DNA of 64,000 bases from Biscogniauxia marginata (Eukaryota > Ascomycota > Sordariomycetes > Xylariales > Xylariaceae), in contig MU404132.1 of assembly GCA_022695795.1 (NCBI GenBank), positions 124,001 through 188,000 on the forward strand. The letters run 5' to 3'. The notes below the pieces were generated by a model that saw only the letters and a program-made list of their open reading frames with translations, was not told where the DNA came from and made no database searches. This document shows positions 22,822 to 34,449 of this stretch, piece after piece (the first letter of the stretch is position 1; each line of letters begins with the position of its first letter). A program made the translations under genes and the position numbers.

Positions 22822-23868
22822 ATGGCTTCCGAGAAACTCTTTAGAGAGATCCCTACCTTTCCCGACGATGTCCCCGCAATGCCCATGTCCACCATTACGC
22901 TGGCGAGCCTGCGCTCGGGTGATATAAACACTGCTCAGCGTATGCTAGCCGCGTGTCAGGAGCTTGGCTTTTTCCTTCTTGACCTACGCGAGGATAAGCT
23001 AGGCGAGATGATCATGGAGGAGATCGATCAACTTTTCGATGTTGGAAAGGATATAATGAACCTTCCCGAAGATATTAAACAACAGTATCTGCATGATATC
23101 CCAAGAAGCTTTTTAGGGTAAGTGTCATTTCAACTATGCCAGTCTTCTCTTCCCATGCCCCCTTTTATGATTTATGCGCCGCTTCTCCTTCATTCTCACG
23201 ACCCAAATAGCTTTAAGCCACGTGGCGACGCCAAAACTGAGACCGGCGCGCCAGATCGCTTCGAATGGTTCAACATAGGCCAGGATGGCTTGATGGGAAA
23301 CACCCCGCTCCAACCGCTCCCGCCGCCCGTACATAATCACCTCCATCTTTTTACGTCGTTTCTTAAGCACGGCCAAGATATAGTGGCAGCAATAAGCTCT
23401 ACCCTGGCATCCCAGCTTTCCCTCCCGTTAGATACCTTCACATCCTTGCAGACGCCGACAAAGCCCTCGGGGACAGTTATCAGAATCGTCAAGGCGTTCG
23501 CGTTTACCGATCCGGACGAGGACCTCCGTACGAGCATGGTCCACCACACCGACTTCGGTACCATTACGCTCCTGGCGAACGTCCTCGGTGGCCTGCAGAT
23601 CCTGGCCCCCGGCGGGTCGGCGTCGGACGAAGGCGCCTGGCGCTGGGTCCGCCCGCAGCCGGGCTGCCTGATCGTGAACCTCGGCGATGCGATGGTGCAG
23701 TGGACTAGTGGGATCTTGCGTAGCAACGTGCACCGCATCAGGTATGCACCGGGACAGCAGCGCTTCGTCGATAGATACAGCCTAGCGCTCCTCGTCCGGC
23801 CGGAACGCGAGGCGAGCATGAGGAGCAAGGTGGGCGGAGAGGTTGAGGAACGAAAGAAGACAACTTAA
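22822..23868 (+). CDS. 2-oxoglutarate/Fe(II)-dependent dioxygenase (isopenicillin-N-synthase-like)
   Basis: Two exons: 22822-23117 and 23211-23868. The intron is 23118-23210 (GTAAGT to AAATAG, 93 nt, branch-like ctcac). The protein is 317 aa. The N-terminal DIOX_N-type domain covers about residues 12-125. The C-terminal oxygenase domain has all metal and co-substrate residues: H211 and D213 in HHTDFG, H273 in NVHRIR, and Arg287/Ser289 in DRYS for 2-oxoglutarate. Such enzymes oxidise small molecules in the cytosol. The substrate cannot be told and no biosynthetic cluster surrounds it. The C-terminus is uncertain: a plausible tail (TAWEWEVKKMM) follows in another frame up to 23960, reached by a 50-nt intron (23830-23879, GT to AG) or lost by a frameshift. 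Exon 2 is much more GC-rich than its flanks. Confidence 0.8.
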
Positions 23869-23960
23869 CTGCCTGGGAGTGGGAAGTGAAGAAGATGATG
23901 TCGTTGTCGAGGGAGGGGGCGGTCACGCGGAGTAAAGGTGGAAAGGCTCTTACGGTCTAA

Positions 23961-25284
23961 CCCCTGAACTGAACTACTGGGCGGTAGTATTTGACGCTCA
24001 CTCTAAACTGGCGTCCTAGATGTGGGTTGTAGAGGATGAATGACTGCTCTACGGTTTAAATAGCCCTTACTTAATTAAACAGATTAGAAACAGAAATCTA
24101 AATAATCACAATAACTGTTGCCCTAATGCATTGGATATACGTACATATACGAGTACATATATTGAACTTGGTAGTGTAGCAAATTTTGGTGTACACCACA
24201 GTGTAAGTTGCGTGGTTGATTAGACTCCTGTTGCCAAGTCTATGCTATGCTTCCATCGGGTTTGTTTAATAGTCTCTGAATATATCACTTCTTTCAGTTA
24301 ACGACAGTAAGATGTGGGCTGGGTCTATCGTTCCACTCCTTCGGGAGTAGGGCCTTCCATTATGATCGAATTTCAAAAGTCTTCCGCAGGAGTACCGTAA
24401 CCCAGTCCCTTACAGGGCTGTACTGACACTCACTTATCAGGGGCCTCCCACATTGATACATCGAATAACAAAGCTACATTGTTGTTATTGTACATTTATA
24501 AAGATATAAAGTACGAGGGGGCTATGGGAGCTGGATCCATCCGGAGGCCAGAAGCCAATGACTATCGAGCCTTACCCATACATTCAAAGATCCTTCCGCA
24601 CAGCGGCTAGTCTATCACCCCGAGACACTCACATTCCCTGAAACCCCTGACAGTCCCGTAGTCAGATTATGTAGTAAGGCAGTTGGCCTAGAGTCGTCGA
24701 GTAGCCTGTATAAAAAGAATTAAAGGAAGAAAAAAACAATCATGACCGCTCTTTTATACATTTCTTCCTGTCTTGTACGATGGATAGAAGAGTTTCTGTC
24801 GACTTTGTAAGTCATTACTCTGCTACACTTGCGACCACAGAGATAACATAAGAATATTAACTAGCCATATCGGGGGGGTACAAGTTGAGGACTTGGTTGG
24901 GCGCGTAATGGATTGCACGACCTGCTGGTGCTGAGTAACCCTAAGCCATAATACGATGAAGGACAAACTGCGAACTATATTTCCGATGGCATCTGCATAT
25001 CGAGATGCATAATACCTTTCTAAGAAGTGATGTGCTGAATATACATTGGTAATTTTCGCGAGAAAGAGACCGGGAACATCGATATATGGATGAAATTATA
25101 TTCTTCGAAGTATAGCCACTGCAAATTAGCTTGCTGTCAGTAATACTCCAAGGGTATAGGTATATTATGTACAGCCAAGACATGCGAATGAAACCCAAAA
25201 GGCGGTTGACAGGGTAGAGCACTGAAAACCCAAGACAATAGTACATCAAAGATTATATCTATCCAAAATGTAAGTCTGTATTTC
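23961..25284. other. intergenic, nothing recognised
   Basis: Moderate GC, no long coding frame with recognisable features. The frame at 24941-25249 (-) is Cys/Ser/Tyr-rich without a domain and looks like chance. Confidence 0.5.
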
Positions 25285-25367
25285 TCAGTTCTCTTCACAG
25301 CATCTAGGCAAGACCAGGAGCACTCGAGTATCAAGACTAACAAAACTTCCGCATGCCGCAGTCATCA

Positions 25368-26117
25368 TCATGAAGTCCAGGCTAGATCGAAAGCTCCGAG
25401 GTAAGAAAGCACAGATAAAAGAGAACGAGCACATATAACTGTAGAGTGAACTGCAGGACGAAGTGAAACAGATCCTGGGCATAGAATAGCCAAGGCCCTG
25501 CGGGAGGAAGTTCGTTCGTAAAGTGCTTCGTATGCTGGCCGCCTGCCCCGAGTCTGGCGCTGAGTTATTGATTGGCGCAGGGCGTCTGCTTCCAATAAAT
25601 CCTCTTGCATTTTCCACTCTTGAAGTGCTGCACGCTGCCGATAAAGCTCTGCTTCGGCCTGCCAGTATTTCTGATTGTCGATTGACTGTCGAATTTCGCT
25701 TATTTGTTGTGGTGAGAGCCCATTTTCTCTTAGGAGACCTTGGTAGAATACCGCGAGTGTCCGCCAGCCATCTGCCGACGGCCCACGACCTACGCCGTGT
25801 GCAACACATGCCTTCTTCCACATGAGCTCTTCGACTGCCTCACCATAAACTCGGGCTTCGAGTTCCCAGTACTCGCGGTGAGGAATGGCCATTCGGTGCT
25901 TTTCAGCTTCGTCTGGTGTGAAGTGTCTGCGCAGCTCTTCGCATATCCATTGATAGCACTGCTCTACGTCGTCGTCCTGAAACACGGGCTCGGGAGTCGC
26001 TTTCTCGCGGCTATTAATCACTTCTTCCAAACGTTTAGAGAGGTCTTGGGCTAGAAATTTAGCTGTGATGTCGGTCATAGAGGGAACGCCCTGGATTCCC
26101 GTAGGTGGCGTGTTCAT
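25368..26117 (-). CDS. hypothetical protein, 249 aa, mostly helical and charged
   Basis: Starts MNTPPTGIQGVP and has a long acidic/basic helical body (for example QDLSKRLEEVINSREK and IRQSIDNQKYWQAEAELY), with Trp and Tyr spaced as in helical bundles. To about residue 205 it reads as real protein. The last 40 residues (from AILCPG) change character, so an unrecognised 3' intron near 25,500 is possible and the C-terminus is uncertain. No family is recognised. An alternative start is the internal Met at residue 14 (MTDITAKFL). There is no signal peptide or membrane segment in the body. Confidence 0.5.
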   Translation of the reverse strand: MNTPPTGIQGVPSMTDITAKFLAQDLSKRLEEVINSREKATPEPVFQDDDVEQCYQWICEELRRHFTPDEAEKHRMAIPHREYWELEARVYGEAVEELMWKKACVAHGVGRGPSADGWRTLAVFYQGLLRENGLSPQQISEIRQSIDNQKYWQAEAELYRQRAALQEWKMQEDLLEADALRQSITQRQTRGRRPAYEALYERTSSRRALAILCPGSVSLRPAVHSTVICARSLLSVLSYLGAFDLAWTS

Positions 26118-26847
26118 CTTCCTGTTTCGCTAGCAAGTGTACTCTAATGCTCTAAATAAGTCATTAAGCGACAACTCTCGAGAGTAGATGGGCGAGAGCT
26201 CTTTTTCTCAATTGGGTTTTCGAGAGCGTTGACCAGCCGCAGGATTTATACGGACTCATCACGTGCCTTTGTACAGTGAGATACATTAAATGACCGGACA
26301 CCTAAAAAATCAGAACGGTTAACATCTGTTTTAATAACAGATACCGTGGCGAGAAATTGTGTGGACTAAGGGATATATATTATAATGATAATATCAAGAA
26401 TCTAAAACTAACAATAAAGAATTGATTTTAACTTTTAATCATTATTAAATAAACATTATTTATGGTAATTTTTAATATTATAAAAAATAGAACGGAAGCT
26501 CACCTTTCTAGCAACACGATACCAAGACACAGTAATCGATATTCTTAATAATCAACTCAACAGGGTCGGCCGTATTTCATATGTCAATTACCTCCCTAAT
26601 CATGTTGATCTTTACGCTCAAGCTGGCCAAATATGCGCCAGCTGAATTGCCGAATTCCGTTGACCACTCATGCAAGTGATTTTCCATTGTCTGTTCTGGT
26701 CCCCGTTCGGTCCTCGTTCCTTCTCTCGTAGCCATTCTCCGATATTAAACCGTCTATGAACTAGGCGCCATAGGACGGGTGCTTCATTGTTACATTGGAG
26801 ATAAAATACCATCGTTGTGAAGATACCTTCATTAAGAGAAGCTTGTG
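26118..26847. other. intergenic with a short RIP-like AT block
   Basis: A tract at about 26370-26500 is strongly AT-rich and resembles decayed repeat DNA. No element ends are recognised. Frames on the minus strand at 26618-27027 are shadows of the phosphotransferase remnant or chance. Confidence 0.45.
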
Positions 26848-27360
26848 GCCCAGGAAGTTTCGCATGGAATATCGTATCGTGGTCTTCGCATCCCTCGTCC
26901 CAGGAACAAAAGCCTCGTGAACGAAGCCCAAACGCTGCGATACATTCGACACCGCACTGACATCACGGTTCCCACTGTGTACTGGGGTCTCGAGGATGAC
27001 GACGCATATTACTTGATAATAAAACATATCGAAGGCGTGAGCATGTCGGCACTTGTTCTCTCGTCCGCAAAGAGCTTCAGGGTCGTTCAGCGAAGCTCAA
27101 AACCTTAAAAGTCTAAGTGAATGAGCGCGCCGTCAGGACTCGTGATTCCTCCACATTGAGTTTTGCGACGTGTAGAGACAGACCACTAGCATCTACGCCT
27201 ATCGAGTAATAACGAATATGTCTTCTACTATGACGATATATATTAACAGAACGTCATTGTTGACCCAGACGTATTAACAATCAGGGCGAATATGTACTGG
27301 GAATACGACTGTTTCTACCCACCTCGCCTCAAGTGGCCATCTTACAACAGACTCGGCCCT
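26848..27360 (+). pseudogene. aminoglycoside-phosphotransferase-like kinase, RIP-damaged remnant
   Basis: Three frames carry successive blocks of the fungal APH/choline-kinase-like family. First comes an N-lobe segment (LRYIRHRTDITVPTVYW, then YYLIIKHIEGVSM). The next is a PSGLVIPP-type block near 27,130 in a different frame. Third is the catalytic region at 27211-27360: VIVDPDVLTIRA and WEY. The expected HND catalytic triplet reads YDD and the metal-binding DWEYAGF reads YWEYDCF. Together with a TAA where CAA is expected, these fit C-to-T decay. There is no start codon (a stop lies just upstream) and frameshifts are present. It is not functional. Confidence 0.7.
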
Positions 27361-28264
27361 TCTTCTGCCATCAACGGCGAGATTGACGAGTCGTTCACGT
27401 AACTGGAGTTCCTCAATTCTAGAAACGATACCTGTGGCTAGGCCTCGTATCACTTCGCTAACTGGCGTGAAAGATTGATCAAAACCCTTGTGATTTCGCG
27501 TGTGCAAGAACGATTTTTTTTGGTCACATAGTCTAGGCCCTCTTCTAAACAGGGGAAATATTTCTCAGTGTCATTGACTATGTTGTTTCCTCGCAAAACA
27601 GACTATTCCGTCAAACTTCCATCGTGTCAACTCGACTTCGTAGAACTTGTCCGGTAGCCAGCTACAAGACTATTCAGATATCCTACTTCAACTCAAGATG
27701 ACTCTCTACGCTACAAGCCTTTCAGCGATTCCGATACTTCCGTCGGTTAATTTGCAATAAATCATCCTGCTAAGCATTCCAAGGCTCCAGTATCACGACT
27801 TTGGAGAAAACAACCTGCAGGATTCGAGGTTATGGGAAGGTGGATATAATGCTTTTTCTCAAACGACTGGTCATACGACAGCATCAAGAGATTAGATTAT
27901 AGCGTTTCAGTCATTTACTCACTATAATAAGTGCAACTTTGCTAGATATAATGGTTTGGTTGCTATCGATAGATATGACTCGCCGTGAAAATGACTTGGC
28001 GCAGTCGTAAGAGCGAGGCACTGCAAGGGTTGGGAGAAAGCGAATTGATGAGTCTACAGATCTCTTCATCGAGAACTCCTACGTGAGCTCGCCCTCTCCT
28101 TCTAGTCTGAAGCTAGCGTCGACGCAGCCTTCATAGGTCATGTTCGATATCTTCGAAAAGGAGATTAGGGAGGCAATCTGCAGCTGCATCCTCGCACCCC
28201 TTTGATTAGACTCTTGATGGCTCATCTAAGGCACCATCCAGGAGTATGGGATAACTCTCAATAA
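27361..28264. other. intergenic, nothing recognised
   Basis: No coding frame or repeat with supportable features. The minus-strand frame at 27274-27507 overlaps the kinase remnant and is not credible. Confidence 0.5.
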
Positions 28265-28879
28265 TCACGTTAGTTTCTGTCTCTCGGCGACCGAACTGTT
28301 CACCCTCCCACGATCTTGCGTACCCTTCCTCTTTTGACAACATCTTGGCACAGCTAGAACCATGTGTCCTTGATATTTTGCCAAATCCACTGTAAAAGGT
28401 AGCCAGCGATTCGCATACGCCCCCCCGTCGTTTTCGACCTCGATAATATTGATCTGGAGCACCTCCGGGTCGGGATCGCTGACGGGAACGAGATAGTCGA
28501 ACGTGACGCCGTAGTAGTCGATGCGACTAATGATGTTCAGCATTGAACGCGACGGCCCTGGTAGAACCAAAAGCGCTATTAATTACCTCAATGGTTCTTC
28601 CACCACCCACCCGAGATACTCATCCCGCACGATCACATCATCAGCCTCTGGTTCCCGCTCATATATTGCCTCGTATGCCAACTTCGCAAGTGCCGGGCCG
28701 GCCGGCTGTGGGAATTCCAGGTGCCTAACATTAGTATGCCATGATACCGCTGGAAGGAGTCTCTCAATGGACACTGTTGGACCTTCGATTTGGATTCTCA
28801 GGGGTCGCTTGGGTACCGGGGGGTGGAGACAGTGAGCTGGAGTCTGTATGCAATGTGGAATGTGAAGCTTGAGGGCCAT
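28265..28879 (-). CDS. hypothetical protein, 184 aa, two exons
   Basis: Exon 1 is 28879-28587. A 60-nt intron (28586-28527, GTAATT to ATTAG, with a ctgaac branch-like site) is followed by exon 2, 28526-28265. The join keeps the frame: EEPL continues as SRIDYYGVTFDYLVP. Typical soluble-protein composition, Pro-rich near the N-terminus, with an acidic central segment (YEREPEADDVIVRDEYLGW). No domain is recognised. The start at MALKLHIPHC is the first Met of the frame. The C-terminal 25 residues are basic and may be read-through if a further intron exists. Confidence 0.55.
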
Positions 28880-30501
28880 GATGACGACAATAGAAACGGA
28901 CAGCTAAATGGAGCTGGCGTAGGGAAAAGACAGAGGATGTAAGAAAGTTGTGTTTAATTCCGAAGTAGCGGCAATGCGACTGCCTAGTTATAAGTTGGTT
29001 AGCTAGCAGGCAGACACGAATATACAGAAATCTCTATAAGTACCTAGTGACATAACTAAGTATATATATTAAAAGCATTATTTATATATAAAGATTTATA
29101 AACTTTGTTATATAGGTAACTTTTAAATAATAAAGACTTTTTATAATAACATTTAATATTTAAATATTCATTATATATATACGATGTATCTACGGATTAT
29201 TATCAGGGGACTCCCTAGTATGTGGTTTCATACCTACCTACCTAGTAGGGAGGAACTTAGATCCCCGATGCCTGCCTGGTCTTAGGGCCAGTCATGGAAT
29301 CCCCTGCATGCATCATAAGCACAGCCGCTGATAAACCAACCGATTTTAGTGCTAACAAGGCCGGCTGCCTACTAAACAAGGTTGTCACCTAGTTTACGGC
29401 CACCAGATCATATAGAGAAATAAATGATAGTAGGTAAATGGAGGATCCATACATACATACTGTAACAGTTTGCATCAAGGTAAGTATATTACTTGATACC
29501 TACCGACTGCAAAGGCTAGACCCGGACCCAGCACCTTGGATCCGTTCCTCGGAATTCTACTTGAGGACCAGAATATAGGTTAAGTAACATGCATTAATTA
29601 TACAGATCGTTGTTGACGAACCAAGCGAGTCGGGGGAATATGTATTTAGAACATAAAATAAAATGAGTACCTTTAATCTCAAAGATTTTCAACTATACTT
29701 ATTATATCATCCTGTTAATATAATAATGTCGAATAATCTAGGTACTTATACTTACTCGTCGATCTTAATATACATATACATAATATTATATAGCTACTTA
29801 TAAGTATAAAAGCCGTGTTTTAATCCATTTAAATTAATAATAAACTTACTTTATATTTGGTTACCCAGGTATACTTCAAATATTTAAAGCCTTAAATCGG
29901 ACACTTTACGCTTTAAAAAGAATATACAAGTAACAAAGCAACATAAAAACGTTAACAGTTCGCTAACACCAATTACTCTTGGGAAAACGGCGCCTTTAAC
30001 GAGTAGAGACTAAAAAGGGGTAAATACCTCTAGTCCATGATGCCCCGTCGGTAGGATAATCAATGTTCGAGAGAGACAGAAAAAGACGAAATGTATTCCT
30101 CAGGATCGGTCCATGTATGGCTACTAACGGGGTATTTATTATATTATATCCATTCCCAGACCAAAATATGGGGGCCGCGCGTGCCCACTACCCTCATAAG
30201 CGAATATCTTACATCTTTCGCCCGAAGGAACAGGCTATCCGTCGGGAACAAAACCAACTAGAATCTTGCCCTCTACCGTCTACGTCTCTTCTGAACTGCA
30301 CAACAGGCCCCAGGAAGGTACCAGAGAGCAGAAAGGTGCCTGGAAATAACAGATAGCCCTTCCATCCACCTGTTCACCATAGTTCAAGAATGCCCTTCCG
30401 TACCCAGAGTGTGGTAAGAAGGAAAAAAAAAAGTCATTTCGCTATGATTTCACCGAACGCCGTGCTTGGTGATGAAAGAGAACATGCTATTCGAGTGCCA
30501 A
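28880..30501. other. intergenic, partly AT-rich
   Basis: 29040-29190 and 29640-29950 are AT-rich and RIP-like. Between them lies ordinary sequence with tacctacc repeats. No gene is recognised. Confidence 0.5.
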
Positions 30502-33124
30502 TCACCGACCGCGGTACTCTGTGTCGTCATCTGGCGCCCGGCCTCGCCGAGAAAATCGATCTCGGAGATTGTTAGAAAGCATGCCGAACCAGCTCTCCTG
30601 TTGCGAGCGATGGGGTGATGTGGAGACCCCTTGCTCCACGTCCGAGTCGTCGTTCCTTGGTAGAGGTGAGTCATTAGACGGAGACCGTATGTTTTGGGCT
30701 ACCATATCATCGTCATCGCTGTCGTCTTGGTATGGTTCGTATCGTGGGCTAGATGGCGAACCACGAGCAAGGGATCTCACAACATCACCTTTGCAGATGG
30801 GACAGGTGCGTCGTCGGGTTGTTAACCACGGAGTTCTAAAACTTCGGTTAGTCTGGCATGACCTAAATATAAATAATGGACCCAAAAACTTACATGCAGT
30901 CCACGTGGAATTCGTGCCCACAAGGGAGACTCATAACTTGGCTGACACCGTCGACATACTCCTCAAGACACACGACGCATTCGACTTGCCTACCCATATA
31001 CCTTTTCCACTCGCTTGGGCCATGACGCTTTTCCCCTTCCCGGCGCGAAGGTGGCCTCGGCGTTGATAATGTGGCATCCACATCTAGGAGATCACTAGGT
31101 GATGGGACACCAGTGGTTGTTCGCGATCGGGGTCTCGACCTCGATGGGCCGTGCTGGCTCTGGAGAAGTGGAGTAGTCGGAGACGAACTTGTCGGCGATG
31201 GTACGCGGGAGGAATGACTCGGACTCGACGCCACAGTATGGTAAGTCCGCACTGGTAGCCGTTCTACGACCGATTTCGGAGCCCTCCATCTGCGTCGACG
31301 TATGCGTGCCCGTATGATGAGAAGCGCATATACTACGGTTAGTGTGATTAGTGGGCTAATAACTAGAACCAGAAGCGTATCAAAGAATGGGCTAGCACCA
31401 CTCGATGGAGTTATGACAACCCAAAGACCCTCGCGTTCCTCAGGGGGTGGAGTTCCTCCGAGGCCAGGAGGGGGTTTCTCAATTGTAGGCACGTCGGCCG
31501 ACTTGGGCTGTTCCTCAGCCTTGGTGAAATCAGCACCGTCGTCATCACCGAATATCCTGGAAATGAACCCGCCGCGGCTAGTAGACTTTGAAGACTTCCC
31601 AGACCCTATAGCGTCTTTCCCCTTGGCGGGCATGTGATCTGCGACATACTCTACACTGCTGGAAGACCTGCCACTTCCCCTAGACCCGCTCAAATCTGGG
31701 TTTTTCGTGTTTGAAGTGCGACCCGACCCGGTACCCTGGCTGGTAGATTCCTCAGAGTTTTCCCCAGAGCTGTGCGGCTTATCGGTACCGATCAAATCAG
31801 GATCTCGCCAGTCTTCGACGCCGATTTGGAAGTCGTCAGTAGAGGTTTGCTGCATATTGGACCTGTAGGCATCATTTCCACGGCGCCTAGAAGCTCGTTC
31901 AAGACTGTTTCTGATGAGTTTATCCTTCTCGTCTGAAAAGTCTTCGACTAATACCCAATCCTGGCTATTTTTTGTAGGGGAGCGGCTGCCCCTTGAAACT
32001 CTGGAGCTCGAACTAAGGCCAAACATTCTAGCCAACCACCCAGGCTTGGAATCAGAGGCTGCTGGGGTTGTCATAGCTGGGCGCTTTCTGGTTGCCAGTT
32101 TTTTGGTGCTTCTAGTGATTGCGGATGCCTTCGTACTTTGACTTGCCGCCGCCTGTCTCGCTATTCTACTCTTTCGAGCCTTTTCAGATTGTTGTACTTT
32201 GAGAGATGGCTTGCCATTTTCGTCAATGATATCCTCAATGAAGCTTCCAGGCTGCATCATCAGCGAGAGGAGATATGCTGTCGTCCGCGAGGTGAAAATA
32301 GAGGGGATGGTGACATTGGAAGTGTCGCCGTGGGCATACATCTGTATCAACGGCCCCCCACGCTGGTTGTCACCAACAATAAGGGCTACAGCACCTCGGC
32401 GCTGTGCCCATTTCACCTTCTCGAGAAACCCGCACCCGCCTCGGCTCAATAGAACAATCTTGCCAGCGATTTCGGCCCCTTCCTGTATTGATTGGATATC
32501 GGCATGACCCGAACTCGACCCAGGCGCATCGCTCGGCGACTTTTGCGACTTGTCTAGATGCTGGTGTAGATAGTCGTCCGTGCCATCGTCTACGGGCTTA
32601 TTCTTCGACTTGGGCTCGGGCTCGGGCTCGGCAACAGCAGTGCGATCGACAACGGGGCTCTTGGGTTGGGCTCTTTTCTGGTTTTTGGTCTTGCTGGTAG
32701 CAGCAACAGACTTGGATTTGTCCTGGACTTCCTTCATCGACGTCTTGAGAATGACAGTGGAGGTGCCATCATTCCACCCCGGAACATCGCTGCATCCCAG
32801 TTCACCCTCGCCCTCGCCATCCTGCATCGTCTCCTCGGTAAAGCCGCTGCCTATCCATAGCTGGCCATTCAAGCCCTTCGATGGCAATGGCGGTCCGAAA
32901 GCGGCGGGCCGCGCGGCGAACGAGGTGCTGTTGTCATCGGCGATGGTTATAACGGCATTCGGGGGGAAGAGGGTGAAAGGAGCTGAAAAGGAAAAGAAAG
33001 ACCTAAAGCCGGATTTCTGCGAGATGACGGGGGCGGGACGTCCAATAGACGTTATAGCGCGGCAAAGGAGAAAGAGGCAAGCGGCGAAGAAGAGGGCGAG
33101 AATGACGATTCTCGGTGGCCGCAT
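30502..33124 (-). CDS. PA-TM-RING E3 ubiquitin ligase
   Basis: Two exons: 33124-30894 and 30835-30502. The intron is 58 nt (30893-30836, GTAAGT to TTTAG) and falls inside the RING finger. The 854-aa protein starts at MRPPRIVIL, a signal peptide (residues 1-23); the open frame extends upstream, but this Met precedes the hydrophobic core. A protease-associated domain follows, interrupted by a disordered insert, with its end around GKIVLLSRGGCGF and AVALIVGD (about residues 215-290). A Ser-rich region, one membrane helix near 582-604 followed by RARIRRRR, and a RING-H2 finger (CVVC from about 716, CGHEFHVDC, then CPIC in exon 2) come next, and then an acidic Ser-rich tail. By family knowledge it is an endosome/vacuole membrane ubiquitin ligase with a lumenal PA domain and a cytosolic RING. 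Confidence 0.9.
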
Positions 33125-34449
33125 GGTTGCTGAGTAGTGAATCAAGGACCGATGGGATGTCGAGTCCGAGTGCGGCAGCGGAGAGGAGTTCAACAGAGCT
33201 GGCGACTCAGCTTTCTTATAACGGAGACGACCATTCGCGACAGTGTCCAAGAATATGGAAATAAAACTGGACGTAGTGGGGAGGGGATACAAAATACTGC
33301 CCGATAGCCCGGCCGGAATAACTACACTGAAGGGTCAAGTCGAATACAAAATCAGCAAAAAAAAGTAGTGGCGACAAAAAGAATAATAGATTCAAAGTTG
33401 GCAATGGTGGTTAGGCGGGACGGAGAGAAGGTGTAGATGCATGTAGTGCGATGCGATACAAAGCGATGCAAATAGATGGTTTGGTTGGACCCTGGAGAGG
33501 AGGCCAGTCTTTGGAGAAAAGTGAGGATGAGGATGATGATGATGATGATTTATGATAGTGATGGGGGAAGAGGAGGAGTGCATGTGGAGTTTAGTTTGGT
33601 TATTTAGCTAACCTAGGTTAGTTGAGCACATAACGTAAGTACATCTTAACTAGCACCTGATATCCAGCATAGTAAAATGCTCCTGGCACTTCCGCATCAG
33701 TGTTAGGATAGGAGAAGGATTACAGAAGCTGTTACGTAGTGTAGTTGTAGTTGTAGAGGGGCTACCGACGTGGGTGGGCATGTACAGTAGGTAATGTACC
33801 TGGTAGTGTTGTAATGGGTGGAGAGGAGGGGAGATAGCTAGCTGGCTGCCTCTTTTTTCGCTTTTCGCCTAGGGATGGTGAGGTCAGTCAGCTGTTCAAC
33901 CTGGCAGGCCCCCCGTGACTCGCCGAGCTGCCTGGCAGCTCAGACCACCCAGCTCAAAAGTGGTTTAACGTACTATTCTCTTAGGCGTCTAACTTTTGTG
34001 GACACTGCGGGTCAGTAGAGCTGGTAAGGCGGTAGGCGCATTGCGTTTAAAATATAGTGACATGAAGATTGATGAGAGAAACGGCGTTTGATGCTACCTC
34101 ATGAAACATCAGCCCGACTAACCTGGGGAATCTTATCGTCATTTTATCCGCCGGCAACCTTCCAAGGTTTTTTAATCTGTAAACCGCACTTGTCAGATTT
34201 CTCGGGTTACGGCACACTCCAAGTGCCACTCTAGTTATTTCGTACCAGCTTGTAATTTATTATTATTAATGCATACATATACGCATATGCTACACGTAAG
34301 TAAATCCATTCCTTGACACAGTTGTTAATCATTCAAGATAGTTGCACTAGGAATCGCTTCCTCTCGTACCAGCCGAGTTTTACACTCGAGTGTTGTGTGA
34401 TGCTGAAGGACGATACTGTCGTATCGACGAAAGTCGCTTCTGCAATACC
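33125..34449. other. intergenic: promoter of the PA-TM-RING gene and 3' side of the dynamin gene
   Basis: Contains a short gat/tga trinucleotide run near 33,525-33,550 and gtagttgtagttgtag near 33,740. No coding frame is recognised. Confidence 0.5.

Noticed and set aside
23337..23828. 163-aa and 101-aa frames opposite the dioxygenase
   Set aside because: Shadow frames in GC-rich exon 2; the plus strand carries all catalytic motifs.
22822..23868. Secondary-metabolite cluster around the dioxygenase
   Set aside because: No synthase, transporter or cluster regulator is recognisable within the window near it.
30521..33137. Several plus-strand ORFs over the PA-TM-RING gene, up to 185 aa
   Set aside because: Antisense shadows of a GC-rich exon; no domains.
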